Positions 32,353 to 47,329 of a stretch of DNA of 64,000 bases are shown in pieces. The stretch spans positions 42,435,653-42,499,652 of the forward strand of contig NC_065572.1 in the NCBI RefSeq assembly GCF_937616625.2. Direction: 5' to 3'. Position numbers and translations under genes: made by a program. The notes below the pieces were generated by a model. It did not search any database. It saw only the letters and a list, made by a program, of their open reading frames with translations, and was not told the DNA's origin. The stretch comes from Mercurialis annua (lineage: Eukaryota > Streptophyta > Magnoliopsida > Malpighiales > Euphorbiaceae). Within the stretch, counting starts at the first letter, position 1; every line of letters starts with the position of its first letter.

Positions 32353-35300
32353 ACGTTTCACCTTTTTAGCAATTTAAGCCAAACGTTTACAAACATTACG
32401 AAACAAATCCAAGCGTTTCACCTATTTAGCAATTTAAGTCAAATGTTTACAAACGTTACAACAAAAATCCAAACGTTTCACCATTTTAGCAATTTAAGCC
32501 AAAAGTTTACAAACGTTGTGAAACAAATCCAAACGTTTCACCTTCTTAGCGATTTAAGCCAAACGTTACAAGCGTTACTAAACAATTCCAATTGTTTCGA
32601 AACAAAACCAAACGTGTCACTTTTTTAGCGATTTAAGCCAAAGTTTACAAACGTTACAAAACAAATCCAAACGTTTCACCTTTTTTGCGATTTAAGCCAA
32701 ACGTTTATAAAGGTTATGAAACAAAACCAAATATTTAAATTTTACTAAACAAATCCAAACTTTTTACCACTTTAGTGATTTAAGCAAAATGTTTACAAAT
32801 GTAACAAAACTCAATTCAACGTTTCACCTTTTTAGCGATTTAAGCCAAACATTTACAAACGTTATGAAACAAATCCAAATGTTTCCCCATTTTAGTGATT
32901 TAAGCCAACCGTTTAAAACGTTACGAAACGAATCAAAACGTTTCACCATTTTAGCGATTTAAGTCAATTATTTACAAACGATACGAAACAAATCCAAACG
33001 TAACCTTTTTAGCAATTTAAGCCAAACGTTTACAAACGTTACGAAAAAAATCCAAACGTTTCTCTTTTTTAACAATTTAATCCAAACATATATAAACGTT
33101 ACGAAACAAAACCGAACATTTCACCTTTTTAGCAATTTAAGACAAACGTTTACAAACGTTACGAAACAAAGCCACGCGTTTACAAACGTTCCGAAACATT
33201 TTCAAGCGTTTCCTGTTTTTAGCGATTAAGTTAAACGTTTATTAACGTTATGAAAAAAAACCGAACGTTACAAAACAAATCCAAACGCTTAACATTTTTA
33301 GCGATTTAAGCCAACTGTTTATAAACATTACGAAACAAAACCAAATGTTTCACCTTTTTAGAGATTTAAGCAAAACGTTTAAAAATGTTACGAAACAAAA
33401 CTAAACATTTCACCTTATTAGAAAATTAAGCTAAACATTTACAAACGTTACGAAACAAAACCAAACATTTCCCCTTTTTAGCTATATAAGCCAAATGTTT
33501 ACAAACGTTACGAAACAAATTCAAACGTTTCACCTTTTTAGCTATTTAAGCCAAACGTTTACAAACATTACGAAACAAATCCAAACGTTTCAACTTTTTA
33601 GCGATTTAAGCCAAACGCTTACAAACTGTACGAAACAAATCCAAACGTTTCACCTTTTTAGCAATTTGTGCCAAACGTTTACAAACATTACGAAACAAAT
33701 CCAAACGTTTCACCTTTTTAGCAAATTAAGCCAAAAGTTTACAAATGTTGCGAAACAAATCCAAACTTTTCACCTTGTTAGCTATTTAAGCCAAACGTTT
33801 ACAAGCGTTACTAAACAATTCCAAACGTTTCGAAACAAAACCAAACGTTTCACCTTTTTAGCGATTTAAGCCAAAGTTTACAAACGTTACAAATCAAATC
33901 TAAACATTTCACCTTTTTAGCGATTTAAGCGAAACGTTTACAAAAGTTACGAAATAAATCCAAACCTTTTAAAATTTTAGCGATTTAAACCAAACGTTTA
34001 CAAAGATTATGAAACAAATCCAAACGTGTCACCTTTTTAGCTATTTCAGCCGAACGTTTACAAACGTTATAAAACAAATCCAAACGTTTCACCTTTTTAG
34101 TGATTGAAGCCAAACGTTTACAAACGGTACGAAATAAATCCAAGCGTTTCAAATGTTTTAAATTCAAGCGTTTCGCTTCAATCGCTAAAAAGGTGAAACA
34201 ATTGGTTTTGTTTCGTAATGTCTGTAAACGTTTGGCTTAAATCGTTAAAAATGTGAAACATTTGGATTTGTTTCGTAACGTTTGTAAAAGTTAGGCTTAA
34301 ATCTCTAAAAAGGTAAAACGTTTAAATGTTTGGCTTAAATCACTAAAAATGTAAGCCAAACGTTTACAAACGTTACGAAACAAAACCAAACGTTTCACCT
34401 TTTTAGCAATTTAAGCCAAACGTTTACAAACGTTACGAAACAAAACCAAACGTTTCACCTTTTTACCAATTTAAGTCAAACATTTATAAACGTTGCGAAA
34501 CAAATCCACATGTTTCACCTTTTTAGCGATTTAAGCCAAACGTTTAAAACGTTACAAAACAAATTCAAACGTTTCGCCTTTTCAGCAATTTTAGCCAAAC
34601 GTTTAAAAACGTTACGAAACAAATTCAAACGTTTCACCTTTTTAGCAATTTAAGCAAAACACAAACGTTACGAAACAAATCCAAGCGTTTTATCTTTTTA
34701 GAAATTTAAGCCAAACGTTAACAAATATTATGAAATAAAACCTAATGTTTAAAACGTTACAACAACAAATACAAACGTTGCGAAACAAATCCACATGTTT
34801 TACCATTTTAGAAATTTAAGGCAAATGTTTGCAAACGTTACGAAACAAATCCAAACGTTTCACCTTTTTATCGATTGAAGCTAAAAGTTTACAAACATTA
34901 TGAAACAAAACCAAATGTTTCACCTTTTTAGCAATTTAAGCCAAACGTTTGCAAACATTACGAAACAAATCAAAACGTTTCACCTTTTTAGCAGTTTAAG
35001 CCAAACGTTTGCAAACGTTACGAAACAAATCAAAACGTTTCACCCTTTTTAGCAGTTTAAGCCAAACGTTTACAAACGTTACACAACAAATCCAAATATT
35101 TCACCTTTTTAGCGATTTAAGCCAAACGTTACTAAACAAATCCAAACGTTTCACCTTTTTAGCGATTGAAGTGAAACTTTAACAAAAGTTACGAAATAAA
35201 ACCAAACGCTTAAAACGTTATGAAACAAATCTAAACGTTTAACGTTTTTAGCAATTTAAGCCAAACGTTTACAAACGTTAAGAAACAAATCCAAGCGTTT

Positions 35301-38300
35301 CACCTTTTTAGCAATTTAAGCCAAACGTTTACACACGTTATGAAATAAATCCAAACGTTTCAAATTTTTATAGATTTAAGCCAAACGTTTACAAACGTCA
35401 AGAAACAAAAACAAACGTTTCCCTTTTTTAGCAATTTAAGCCAAACATTTACAAACGTTACGAAACAAATCCAAACGTTTCACCTCTTTAGCTATTTAAG
35501 TCAAACGTTTACAAACGTTACGAAACAAATTCAAACGTTTCACCTTTTTAGCGATTTAAGCCAAACATTTACAAAGGTTACAAAACAAATCCAAATATTT
35601 CACCTTTTTAGCAATTTAAGCCAAACGTTTACAAAAGTTACGAAACAAATCCAAGCGTTTCACCTTTTTAGCAATATAAGCCAAACGTTTACAAACTATT
35701 CAAATCAAATCTAAGCGTTTCACCATTATAAGAATTTAAGCCAAACGTTTACAAACCTTACGAAACAAATCCAAGCGTTTCACCTTTTTAGCAATTTAAG
35801 CCAAACCATTACAAACGTTAGGAGACAAATCCAAACGTTTCCCCTTTATATCAATTTAAGCGAAACGTTTACAAACGTTACGAAATAAAACCAAACGTTT
35901 AAAAAATTACGAAACAGATCCAAACGTTTCACATTTTTGGCGATTTAAGCCAAACCTTTACAAACGTTACAAAACAAAACCAAACGTTTAAAACGTTACG
36001 AAACAAATTCAAACGTTTCACATTTTTAGCGATTTAAGCCAAACCTTTTCAAACGTTATGAAAATAATCCAAATGTTTCCCCATTTTAGCAATTTAAGCC
36101 AAACGTTAATAAACGTTACGAAACAAAACCAAAGGTTTACAAACGTTACGAAACAAATCCAAACGTTCACAAACATTACGAAACAAATCAGAACGTTTCT
36201 TCATTTTAGCGATTTAAGCCAAATGTTTACAAACGTTACGAAACAAATCCAAATGTTTCACCTTTTTAGCCATTTAAGCCAAACGTTTAAGAACATTTAC
36301 AAACGTTGTGAAACAAATTCAAACGTTTACAAACATTACGGAATAAAAAAAAACTTTTCACATTTTTAGCAATTTCAGCATAACGTTTATAAACGTTACG
36401 AAACAAATCCAAACGTTTCACCCTTTTAGCGATTGAAGCCAAAAGTTTATAAACGTTAAGAAACAAATCAAAACGTTTCCCCATTTTAGCGATTTAAGCC
36501 AAACGTTGATAAACGTTACGAAACAAAACCAAACGTTTACGAACGTTACGAAAGAAATCCAAATGCTTACAAACGTTACGAAACAAATCCAAATGTTTCC
36601 CCGTTTAAGAGATTTAAGCCAAACGTCTACAACGTTACGAAACAAATCCAAACGTTTCAACTTTTTAGCGGTTTATGCCAAACGTTTACAAACATGATGA
36701 AACAAATCCAAAAGTTTCACCATTTTCGCGATTTAAGCCAAACGTTTACAAACACTACGAAACAAATCCAAACGTTTCCACTTTTTTGCGATTGAAGCCA
36801 AACGTTTACAAATATAATGAAACAAATCCAACTGTTTCACCTTATTAACGTTTTAAGCCAAACGTTTACAAACATTACGAAACAAATCCAAACGTTTCAC
36901 CTTTTTAGCAATATAAGCCATACTTTACAAACGTTACGAAACAAATTCAAACATTTCACCGTTTTAGCGATTTAAGTCAAATGTTTACAGACGTTGCCAA
37001 ACAAATCCAAACGTTTTCCCATTTTGCCGATTTAAGCCAAACGTTTACAAACGTGACGAAACAAATCCAAACGTTTCGACTTGTTTGGCGATTTAAGCCA
37101 AAATTTTACAAAAAACGATACGAGACAAACCAAACTTTTAAAACGATACGAAACAAAATCAAACGTTTCACATTTTTAGCAATTTAAGCCAAACGTTGAC
37201 AAACGATACGAAACAAAGCCAAACGTTTACAAAAGTAACGAAACAAATCCAAGCGTTTCACCTGTTTAGAAATTTAAGCCAAACGTTTACAAACGTTACG
37301 AAACAAATCCAACCGTTTCACCTTTTTAGCAATGTAAGCCAAACGTTTATAAACATTACGAAACAAATCCAAAGGCTTCAACTTTTAAGCGATTTAAGCC
37401 AACGTTTACAAACGTTAAGAAACAAATCCAAACGTTTAACCTTTTAAGCGATTTAAGCCAAACGTTTATAAACATTACGAAACAAATCCAAACATTTTAA
37501 CCTTTTTAGCTATTTAAGCCAAACGTTTACAAACGTTGCGAAACAAATCCAAACGTTTACAAACATTACGAAAAAAAATCAAACTTTTCACATTTTTAGC
37601 AATTTAAGCCAAACGTTTATAAACGTTACGAAACAAATCCAAACGTTTCACCTATTTAGCGATTGAAGCCATGTTTACAAACGTTAAAAAACAAATCCAA
37701 ACCTTTCCCCATTTTAGCGATTAAGCCAAACGTTTAGAAACATCACGAAACAAAACCAAACGTTTACAAACCTTACGAAACAAATCAAAATGTTTACAAA
37801 TGTTACGAAACAAATCCAAACGTTTTCCCATTTAAGCGATTTAAGCCAAACGTTTACAAACGTTACGAAACAAATCCAAATGTTTCACCTTTTTAGCGAT
37901 TTAAGGCAAACGTTTACAAATGTTACAAAACAAATCCAAACGTTTTCCCATTTCGGCGATTGAAGCCAAACGTTTACAAACGTTACGAAACAAATCCAAG
38001 CGTTTCACCTTTTTAGCGATTTAAGCCAAAATTTTACAAACGATACGAAACCAAACATTTAAAACGTTACGAAACAAATCCAAACGTTTCATATTTTTAG
38101 CAATTTAACTCAAACGTTTGCAAATGATACGAAACAAAGCCAAATGTTTACAAATGTAACGAAACAAATCCAAGTGTTTCACCTTTTTAGCCATTTAAGC
38201 CTAACGCTTACAAATGTTACGAAACAAGTCCAAGTGTTTCACCTTTTTAGCAGTTTAAGCCAAACGTTTACAAACATTACGAAACAAATCCAAGCGTTTC

Positions 38301-41300
38301 ACCTTTTTAGTGATTTAAGCCAAACGTTTACAAATATTACGAAACAAATCCAAACGTTTCACCTTTTTAGCAATTTAAGCTAAACGTTTACAAACGTTAT
38401 AAAACAAATCCAAACGTTTCACCTTTTTAGCTATTTAAGCCAAACATATAGAAACGTTGCGAAACAAATCCAAACGTTTACAAACATTACGGAACAAAAA
38501 CAAACTTTTCACATTTTTAGCAAATTAAGCCAAACGTTTATAAACGTTACAAAACAAATCCAAACGTTTCACCTATTTAGCGATTGAAGCCAAAAGTTAA
38601 GAAACAAATCCAAACCTTTCCCCATTTTAGTAATTTAAGCCAAACATTTAAAAATGTTACGTAACAAAACCAAACGTTTACAAACCTTACGAAACAAATC
38701 CAAATGTCTACAAATGTTAGGAAACAAATCCAAACGTTTCCCCGTTTAAGCGATTTAAGCCAAGCGTTTATAAACGGTACAAAACAAATCCAAACGTTTT
38801 ACCTTTTTAGCGATTTCAGCCAAACGTTTACAAACGCTAAGAAATAAATCCAAACGATTCCCCATTTTAGCGTTTTAAGCCAAACACTTACAAACGTTAC
38901 GAAACAAATCCAAACGTTTCCCCTTTTTTGCGATTGAAGCCAAACATTTATTAACATTACGAAACAAATCCAAATGTTTCACCTCTTTAGCGATTTAAGC
39001 CAAACATTTACAAACGTTACGAAACAAATCCAAGCGTTTCACCTTTTTTGCAATATAAGCCAAACATTTACAAACGTTACGAACAAATCCAAACGTTTAA
39101 CCTTTTTAGCGATTTAAGTCAAACGTTTACAAATGTTACGAAACAAATCCAAATGTTTACCCATTTTAGTGATTTAAGCGAAACATTTAAAAGTTTACGA
39201 AATATATCCGAATGTTTCAACTTTTTAGTGATTTAAGCCAAACGTTTAAAAACGTTAAAAAACAAATCCAAACGTTAAACCTTTTTAGCGATTTAAGCTA
39301 AACGTTTACAAACGTTACGAAGCAAATCCAAACGTTTTCCCATTTTAGCGATTTAAGCCAAATGTTTTGAAATTAAACCAAACGTTTCACCTCTTAGCGA
39401 TTTAAGTCAAACGTTTACAAACGTTACGGAATAAAAACAAACATTTCACCTTTATAGCGATTTAAGCCAAACGTTTAAAATGTTACACAACAAATCCAAG
39501 CATTTCACCTTTTTAGCAATTTAAGCCAAAAAACGTTACGAAACAAAACCAAACGTTTAACCTTTTTACCGATTTAAACCAAATACTTAAAACGTTACTA
39601 AATAAATCCAAACGTTTACAAACATTACGAAACAAAAACAAACGTTTCACATTTTTATCAATTTAAGCCAGACGTTTACAAACGTTACGAAACAAATCCA
39701 AACGTTTCCCCCATTTTTGCGATTTAAGCCAAACGTTCACAAACATTACGAAGCAAATCCAAACGTTTCCCCTTTTTGCGATATAAGCAAAATGTTTACA
39801 AACATTACGAAATAAATAAAACTATTTCACCTTTTTAGCGATATAAGCGAAACGTTTACAAACGTTACAAAACAAATGCAAGCGTTTCACCTTTTTAGCA
39901 ATATAAGCCAAACGTTTACAAACATTACGAAACAAATCCAAAACAATTTACCGTTTTAGCGATTTAAGTCAAACGTTTACAAATGTTACGAAACAAATCC
40001 AAATGTTTCCCCATTTTAGCAATTTAAGCCAAACATTTAAAACGTTACGAAACAAATCAAAATGTTTCACCTTTTTAGCGATTTAAGCCAAACGTTTACA
40101 AACGCTATGAAACAAATCCAAACGTTTTCCCATTTTAGCGATTTAAGCCAAACATTTTGATATTAAACCAAACGTTTCAACTTTTTAGTGATTTAAGTAT
40201 AACGCTCACAAACGTTACGGAACAAAAAAAAACGTTTCACCTTTTTAGCGATTTAAGCCGAACGTTTAAAACGTTACGAAATAAATCCAAGCGTTTCACC
40301 TTTTTAGCAATTTATGCCAAAAATCATTACGAAACAAATCCAAACGTTTTGCCTTTTTAGCGATTTAAGCCAAACGTTTACAAACATTACGAAACAAATC
40401 CAAACATCTTCCCATTTTGGCTATTCAAGCCAAATGTTTACAAACGTTACGAAACAAAGCCAAGCGTTTCACTTTTTAGCAATTCAATCTAAACTTTTAC
40501 AAACGATACGAAACAAAACCAAACGTTTAAAATGTTACGAAATAAATCAAAATGTTTCATATTTTTAGCAATTTAAGCCAAACGTTTACAAACATTACGA
40601 AACAAAGCCATACGTTTAAAAACTTTACGAAACAAATCCAAGCGTTTCACCTTTTTAGCAATTTAAGCCAAATGTTTACAAACGTTATGAATCAAATTTA
40701 AACGTTTTACCTATTAAGCGATTTAAGCCAAATGTTTACAAATATTACGAAACAAATCCAAACGTTTAAACACGTTAAAAAAATCCAAACGTTTAACCTT
40801 TTTAGCGATTTAAGCCAAACGTTTATTTACAAAAGTTATGAAACAAATCCAAACATTTGACCCTTTAAGCGATTTAAGCCAAACGTTTACAAATGTTACG
40901 AAACAAATCCAAACGATTCCCCTTTATAGTGATTTAAGCCAAACGTTTACAAACGATACGAAACAAAATCAAACGCTTAAAACGTTACGAAACAAAACCA
41001 AACGTTTCACATTTTTAGCGATTTAAGCAAAACGTTTACAAACATTGCGAAACAAATACAAGTGTTTCCCATTTTTAATGATTTAAACCTAACGTTAACA
41101 AAAGTTACGAAACAAATCCAAGCGTTTCACCTTTTTAAAAATTTAAGCCAAACATTTACCAACGTTACGAAACAAATCCAAACGTTTCACCTTTTTAGCG
41201 ATTTAAGCCAAACGTTTACAAATGTTACGAAATAAAACAAAATGTTTAATCTTTTTAGCAATATAAGCCAAATCTTTAAAACGTTACGAAATGAATCCAA

Positions 41301-42278
41301 ATGTTTACAAACATTACGGAACAAAAACATACATTTCACATTTTTAGCAATTTGAGCCAAACGTTTACAAACGTTACGAAACAAATCCAAACATTTCACC
41401 TTTTCAGCGATTGAAGCCAAACATTTACAAACGTTACGAAACAAATCCAAACGTTTCCTCATTTTAGCGATTTAAGCCAAACGTTTCTAAACGTTACGAA
41501 ACAAAACCAAACGTTTACAAACGTTACGAAAGAAATCCAAACGTTTACAAATGTTACGAAACAAATCCAAACGTTTCACCATTTTAGCTATTAATGCCAA
41601 ATGTTTACAAACGTTACGAAACAAATCCAAATGTTTCCCCTTTTTTGCGATTGAAGCCAAACGTTTTCAAACATTACGAAAAAATTCCAATCGTTTCAAC
41701 TTTTTGGCGATTTAAGCCAAACATTTACGAAAGTTACGAAACAAATCCAAGCGTTTCCCCATTTTAGCGAGTTAAGCCAAAGGTTTACAAACGTTACGAA
41801 ACAAATCCAAACGTTACACCTTTTTAGCAATTTAAGCCAAACGTTTACAAACGTTACGAAACAAATCCAAATGTTTTCCCATTTTAGCGATTTAAGCCAA
41901 ACATTTTAAAATTAAACCAAACGTTTCACCTTTTTAGCTATTTAAGTCAAACGTTTACAAACATTACGGAACAAAAACAAACGTTTCACCTTTTTAGCGA
42001 TTTAAGCTAAACGTTTAAAACGTTACAAAACAAAACCAAGCACCGTTTTAGCAATTTAAGCCAAAAAAACATCACGAAACAAATCCAAACGTTTCACCTT
42101 TTTAGCGATTTAAGCCAAACGTTTACAAACGTTACCAAACAAATCCAAACATTTTCCCATTTTTTCTATTTAAGCCAAACGTTTACAAACGTTACGAAAT
42201 AAATCCAAGCGTTTTGACTTTTTAGCGATTTAAGCCAAAATTTTACAAAAACGATACGAAACAAACCAAACGTTTAAA
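32353..42278 (+). repeat. 60-bp satellite, island 3 (9.9 kb)
   Basis: This is the longest island, about 165 monomers, keeping a strict 60-bp register over several kilobases (for example 33360-35900). There is one small reverse block (34155-34345). Shared private variants mark higher-order duplications: AACTTTTCACATTTTTAG-type units near 36350, 37580, 38510 and 41330, and units shortened at GCCAAAAAA near 39525, 40315 and 42060. The right edge is cut by LTR C. Confidence 0.97.
34155..34345 (-). repeat. Small inverted satellite block
   Basis: The left junction (AAATGTTTTAAATTCAAGCG, then TTTCGCTTCAATCGC) and the right junction (AAAAATGTAAGCCAAACG) match those of the block at 20150-20420. The two are copies of one rearranged segment. 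Confidence 0.9.
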
Positions 42279-42589
42279 TGTAATATCCCGTGTTTTTCCG
42301 TCATGGTTTCGTTGTTATTCTGACTCGGTTCCAGATCGTTTAAGGTGGAATTAGCAAGTGTGACATTTACTTTGGGGTTTGGTTTGTATCTTGTATGTGT
42401 CACATGTTTTGTGTGGGTTTTCGATAGCAGTTTGATTTTCATCCGGATTATAATCGATGATGTGTCCGTGTGCCTTTTGAATCTGACATGTTTTGATAAA
42501 ACATCCATATCCCAAAATTTAACCGTTGGATCGAGCTTATTTTTTGATATGCTGTGCAAGAGATAAAGTTGACCGTTGGATCAGAATTT

Positions 42590-42708
42590 GAGGCGCGTTG
42601 GAGAGCGCGATGGGCCATCGCGCCTCACAACGCGCCCCAGGCTGTTTGTGTGCGACTGTGAAGGCGCGATGGGACGATCGCGCCTCCCATCGCGCCCTCA
42701 CCTGTAAC
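42590..42708 (+). repeat. GC-rich palindrome block of LTR C
   Basis: Repeated words GGCGCG, GCGCGATGGG and ATCGCGCC are arranged as dyads, e.g. GCGCGATGGGCCATCGCGCC. The block stands out in an AT-rich LTR just upstream of the TATA box. Confidence 0.9.
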
Positions 42709-42721
42709 TTTTATTCGGAAT

Positions 42722-42731
42722 CTATAAATAG
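42722..42731 (+). promoter_or_regulatory. TATA box of LTR C
   Basis: CTATAAATAG lies about 445 bp into the LTR and is followed 40 bases later by AAACCCTAG, a telo-box common near start sites of plant housekeeping genes. A GTAAGT follows at about 42851. Confidence 0.7.
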
Positions 42732-44289
42732 ACCCGTTATCTGATTTTAAACGCTCTTTTTCACTTTTTACAAACCCTAGCCGAACCCTAATCATAAAAG
42801 CACTCCGAATTGGATCTCTTCTCTTCCATCTCTTCAATCGTGTGGCTTTGGTAAGTAAATTCATACACTTTTCCATTACGAAATCATAGCTCCGTCATTC
42901 GTATCGATTCCTTACTTATTAATCGTTGTTTTCCAGAACTTGGGTATTATAGATATCACCTCTAATTTGATCTCACTTGTTCTTCAATTCGTTTCATCAT
43001 CTCACATCGGGTATGTACCATTTTTACGCCAAATCGTGTCTATCACTTTCTAGATTCGTTGATGTTGTTGTTATGGTTTTATCTACTGTCTTTATGATGT
43101 TGAATCTGAATTGTATGTTAGGATGACTCTAGTGTGTGTTGCGATTGAGTTATACCCTAGACTTACAATGTAAATTGTTAGGATTGAATGCTAGGTCTTT
43201 AGGTTGATCTTGTCATGATTAATTACTGTTTTGGGTGATGTTATATTGCTGGAAATCCATACTTAGGGCTGTTCTAAGATAATTAATTCAACTTGATGTT
43301 GTTTGGCCAATTTGATAGATTTAAGGTTGGTTTTTGGATTCATAATGCATGTATTCAACTTGTTTTGACTTGATTGTTGTTCAAGACATAAGTGGCTGCC
43401 CATAAGTAATTCTAAGAATGTTTTAGATGTTTGTAACATATTGGCATTGTTTAAAGATCATTGGTTTGATTTCATGTTGTTAATATATAAGGTGGAATTG
43501 TTATGCCATGTAAATGGTTGATTTGGCTTCTCTATTTTTATATATGAGTTGGTGAACTCATATGCATATTTAAAACATATTTAAGTGTTGTGACACGCTT
43601 GTGTCTACTTTGGGTGTTTTGGCCAAGTGTGGCTAGCTTTGGGTTTGTTGTGAATGTGCATCTTTGTTGTTAAGTTAGGTTGAGTTCCGTATTTTCAAAT
43701 GAGCAATGTTTTGATTTAAAGGTTCCGGATTCATACTTTGATTTACTTTGGTATCTTTGGGTCGGGATAGACTTGGGTCGTCCGACATGTGAGATTAAGC
43801 TTGAAGGCTAATTCACTACTTTGGGATTTCATAAGGTTTTCATGTTATTTAAGCTTCCGGATTATGTTTTCAAAGGGGAACTCAATTATGCTTAACTTGT
43901 TGGTATACTTTGAAATTACTTTGGATATGGATTGTATATGTATAAATGATATGTTGTGGCATTTACTTTGGCTTGTACCTTGGTTGTTGTTTGAGATACT
44001 AGTCCTATGTGGTGTCTAGTATTCTTAGAGTTAGGGGTTGATGTTATTTTAACTTATACCTTATTTTAGACTCGTCGACTGCTCGTGCTTTGGAGTCTAC
44101 GCAGGGTTAGCTGTTTGCCAAGATTATCACGTGGATAAGCAAGCTGTGAGTTTGTAATGTTATTTACCGCTTTATTAAGTACCGCAAATTATTTTAGTAT
44201 TACAACTATTTGCAAACTGTTTTAAGGATTATGAATCTGGATTGAAACGAGCTACTCGATAGGCTTGTATCGAGATTGCGTGCACCGGT

Positions 44290-44412
44290 AAGTACTTTGG
44301 GATTAGCTGACCAATGTCTGGCCTACTTTGGGATTCGATGAGGATTTATTCCCATCTACTTTGGATTATACTTTGGGATATATATATATATATATATACT
44401 TTGGGATTTCAT
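44290..44412 (+). repeat. TACTTTGGGAT repeat block with TA run in LTR C
   Basis: Five copies of TACTTTGGGAT or a close variant follow the GTGCACCGGTA landmark. They include a TA run at 44379-44399. More scattered copies of ACTTTGG occur upstream from about 43600. Confidence 0.88.
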
Positions 44413-44513
44413 TTCAATACTGCATTCTATAATCAAGTATATAAGTATATTAGTATAAAACGTTTTGGTTTTAAGGGTTTTAAACTTAATAAATGTAAAT
44501 AGCATTATGAACT

Positions 44514-47329
44514 TGTAATATCCCGTATTTTTGAATTATTTTCGTTTTAAATTTTAATTTTAATTTTTTTTCATTTCCGTCAAATCTTATGTAATTTATT
44601 ATTATTATTATATTTTATTTAATTTTATTTTAGTCGCTCGTTGATTCGATTGTGGTCCGATTCGTGTTTAGTGTGTATTATTAAATTTTAAAAAAAAAAT
44701 GTGCCATGCATGAAATGAAAACCCATGTATTGTTTTCTTCTTTAACGTGGCCCATTCTTGTATTGATGAAAGGCCCACACTTCCATGTTATATGAATAAG
44801 CTATATTGCAGCTTATGAAACTCAACAATTCCTTTCTCTTTTAAAAACGTAACCTCCTACGTTTCTTCTTTTCCTAACCTAAATTTCATTCTCTATTTCA
44901 CAAACTCAGCCGCCATTCCTCACCTTAACATCTGAACTTCATCTTCAATCATCGTTCATCCCTCCATTCCAATCCGGTAAGTGTTCGTGCTTAGTTTCTT
45001 TCATTATACTTGATTTCAGTTTAGGCTTAGTAACGGCATCTCCGAATTGTTGATCGTTCTCATTCGTTTATAGATCGAAATCAATTCTGTTTAATCTTAG
45101 ACATTCTAGACTCTCGTATCTACAACTCGCATCCTTGTTTTCGCCAAACGGTGTGCCGCCGATCTCGTTTCAATCGCCTCCGTTTCATCGCATTGGTACG
45201 CAAACTAAGTTCTGTTTCTTATTAAATTCAATTCTGCCGAATGTTTCCTTCCTTTTTGGCTTTGATGTTACTGTTTTAATTATTACAAATCCTTTGGAAT
45301 GATTAAACGATAATAGTTTAAGTTTCCGTCTAGAGTTTTACCTCACCGTTTCTAATCCTTAAATCGATGTCAGTTGTTGCTTGTTGTGTTGAATCGTTGG
45401 TTCCGTTCTTGATTCGATGATATGAATTTGTTAGTTAAGTTGTTAAGAATCATGAGCTTGGTAATTGGTTGGCTTGTTTGTTATGTTTTGTTATGGTTTT
45501 GATACAACTACTTCATGATTTGGAAGTATAATGGGGGCGGGTGAGTTACAGATTCAAATTTGGAGAAGATGGTATAAAGGCCACTTTGATCACCATTGAT
45601 TTTTGTTTGAAGCTAATAAGTCCCTCAAGTTACATTTGTTTGATAACAACTTGAATACAGATTTGATTATAATTTTTAAGTCAAAAACAATAGCTATTGA
45701 TAAATTTAGCTAATATAATTACTCGGGTAATTTTATTTAAATAAGAATATCAAATTGGCATAAAATTGGCTAATTTACAAATTAGCCCCTGAACTTATTT
45801 TATAACTTAATTAAGTGGATTTTTGGTTAATAACTTTATGGTTGGTTTTAATTATAAACAAAAGCAATTAATTTGATTTCGGATATCAATTTGGTTAAAG
45901 TACAGCTTAGCCCCTAGTTGGCTAAAGTACAGTTTAGTCCCTAAACTTTTATAACTGAAAATAATTAAGTTTTGGTTGTAACTTGGGTTACTTGAATTAT
46001 AAAATATTAAATTCTATTTTATATAGATAATTATTTATCAAGTATCTAAATTATAAACTCGGGTTTATAAATTTAATAAAGTTTTGGTTTGGGTTAGACT
46101 GTGGTCGCCCAACAAGTGGGAAGAAGTTTGGTAGTTTTTAATAACTCGGCTGACTCACTAATATGGATTTTAACTCGGATTTATTTAATTATTTTATGTA
46201 CCATTTTAAATATGTTTATAAGATTTGTACTTTATAACTTGGGTTATATTTGGAATGCATTTAATATAAGTGTTTATTAAATGTGACTTGGTTTTGCGTT
46301 GTGCTAGTCCTATGTGGTGTCTAGTACTCTTTAGAGTTAGGGTCTGATTTTAATTATGATTTTAATATTTTATTTAGACCCGTCGACTGTTCGTACTTCA
46401 GAGGCGAACCATAGTTAGGTGCTTGTCAGGATCACTTGGATTTAGCAAGCAGTGAGTTTATATCTCTATTTACCTCTTTATTAAGCAAACGTATTATTTT
46501 GTATATATATATGTATAAGCAGCTTTTGAACTGTTTTCGGCATTGTGGATTTGATTTGGAACGTGCTACTCGATGGGCATCATCGGGACTGCGTGCGCAC
46601 CGGTAATGATTATGGTATTGAGGTAGGTTTGAGATACGTCTCAACTTAGTGAGGGCACCGGTGGAAGATACGTCTCCTGGGCTCACTATTTATTAAGTGA
46701 TAGTCGGGGATCGGTTATTGAGATCCGTCTCACCGACACGACAATGGATTTAGAATTGTGGTTTAGGGTTTCATTGATAATCCATAATGAAAATGTTTTA
46801 TTAAACGTTTTTAACGGTTTTCAACTTAATAAATGTAAATGGTTATATAAACTCTACTCAGTAAATCTGACCCCGTTGTTTTCCCAAATTTTCCAGGTTT
46901 ATGATTTGAGCTTTGGTCGATCTCCATTTCTTCATTCCCGGAGGTTTTTATTTTATTTTCAGAATAAGAGAGTCGAACTGTTTTAAACTCTTAGACCGCA
47001 GTAGTAGTATCAGATTATTTATGTTTTAGCCTTATACTATATTTTTAGACAGTTGTTTGTTGGTAATTACTTTATCGCTTTTGGCATGATATTTATATTA
47101 TATTCCCACATTGTTGGAGTTATAAGTTGAGATAGCATACTTTGAATATATGTTGCTTATTGTACTGCTAGACTATGTTGAAGTCTCGGTTGCCCCAGAG
47201 CATGTGGTTTTCTGCAGGTACATTGTTATAATTGTTTAAGTTGGTTACCCGCAAGGCTAGCTACGGGTTTTGGTACAACCATACCCATACCCTAGCGCCA
47301 GTCACGATTCATGAAAATGGGTCGTGACA
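44514..47329 (+). mobile_element. Solo LTR D (2.82 kb) nested in LTR C, target duplication GAACT
   Basis: It runs from TGTAATATCCCG to GGGTCGTGACA and is flanked by GAACT at 44509-44513 and 47330-47334. It is the same family and orientation as its host LTR C, but diverged. A probable splice donor (CCGGTAAGTG at about 44976) lies in the leader part. There is no coding region and no internal domain. Confidence 0.94.
46620..46740 (+). repeat. Hairpin minisatellite of LTR D
   Basis: Three units carry TTGAGATACGTCTCAA, AGATACGTCT and TGAGATCCGTCTCA. Each is a hairpin with a TACG or TCCG loop. The block sits just after the GTGCGCACCGGTA landmark. Confidence 0.88.

Noticed and set aside
42230..42566. 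Overlapping open frames on both strands at the start of LTR C
   Set aside because: They cover the satellite-LTR junction and the LTR start, have no family resemblance, and cross the insertion boundary.
42770..42790. Telomere-like AAACCCTA sequence
   Set aside because: It is a single unit near a TATA box, better explained as a promoter telo-box than as telomeric repeat.
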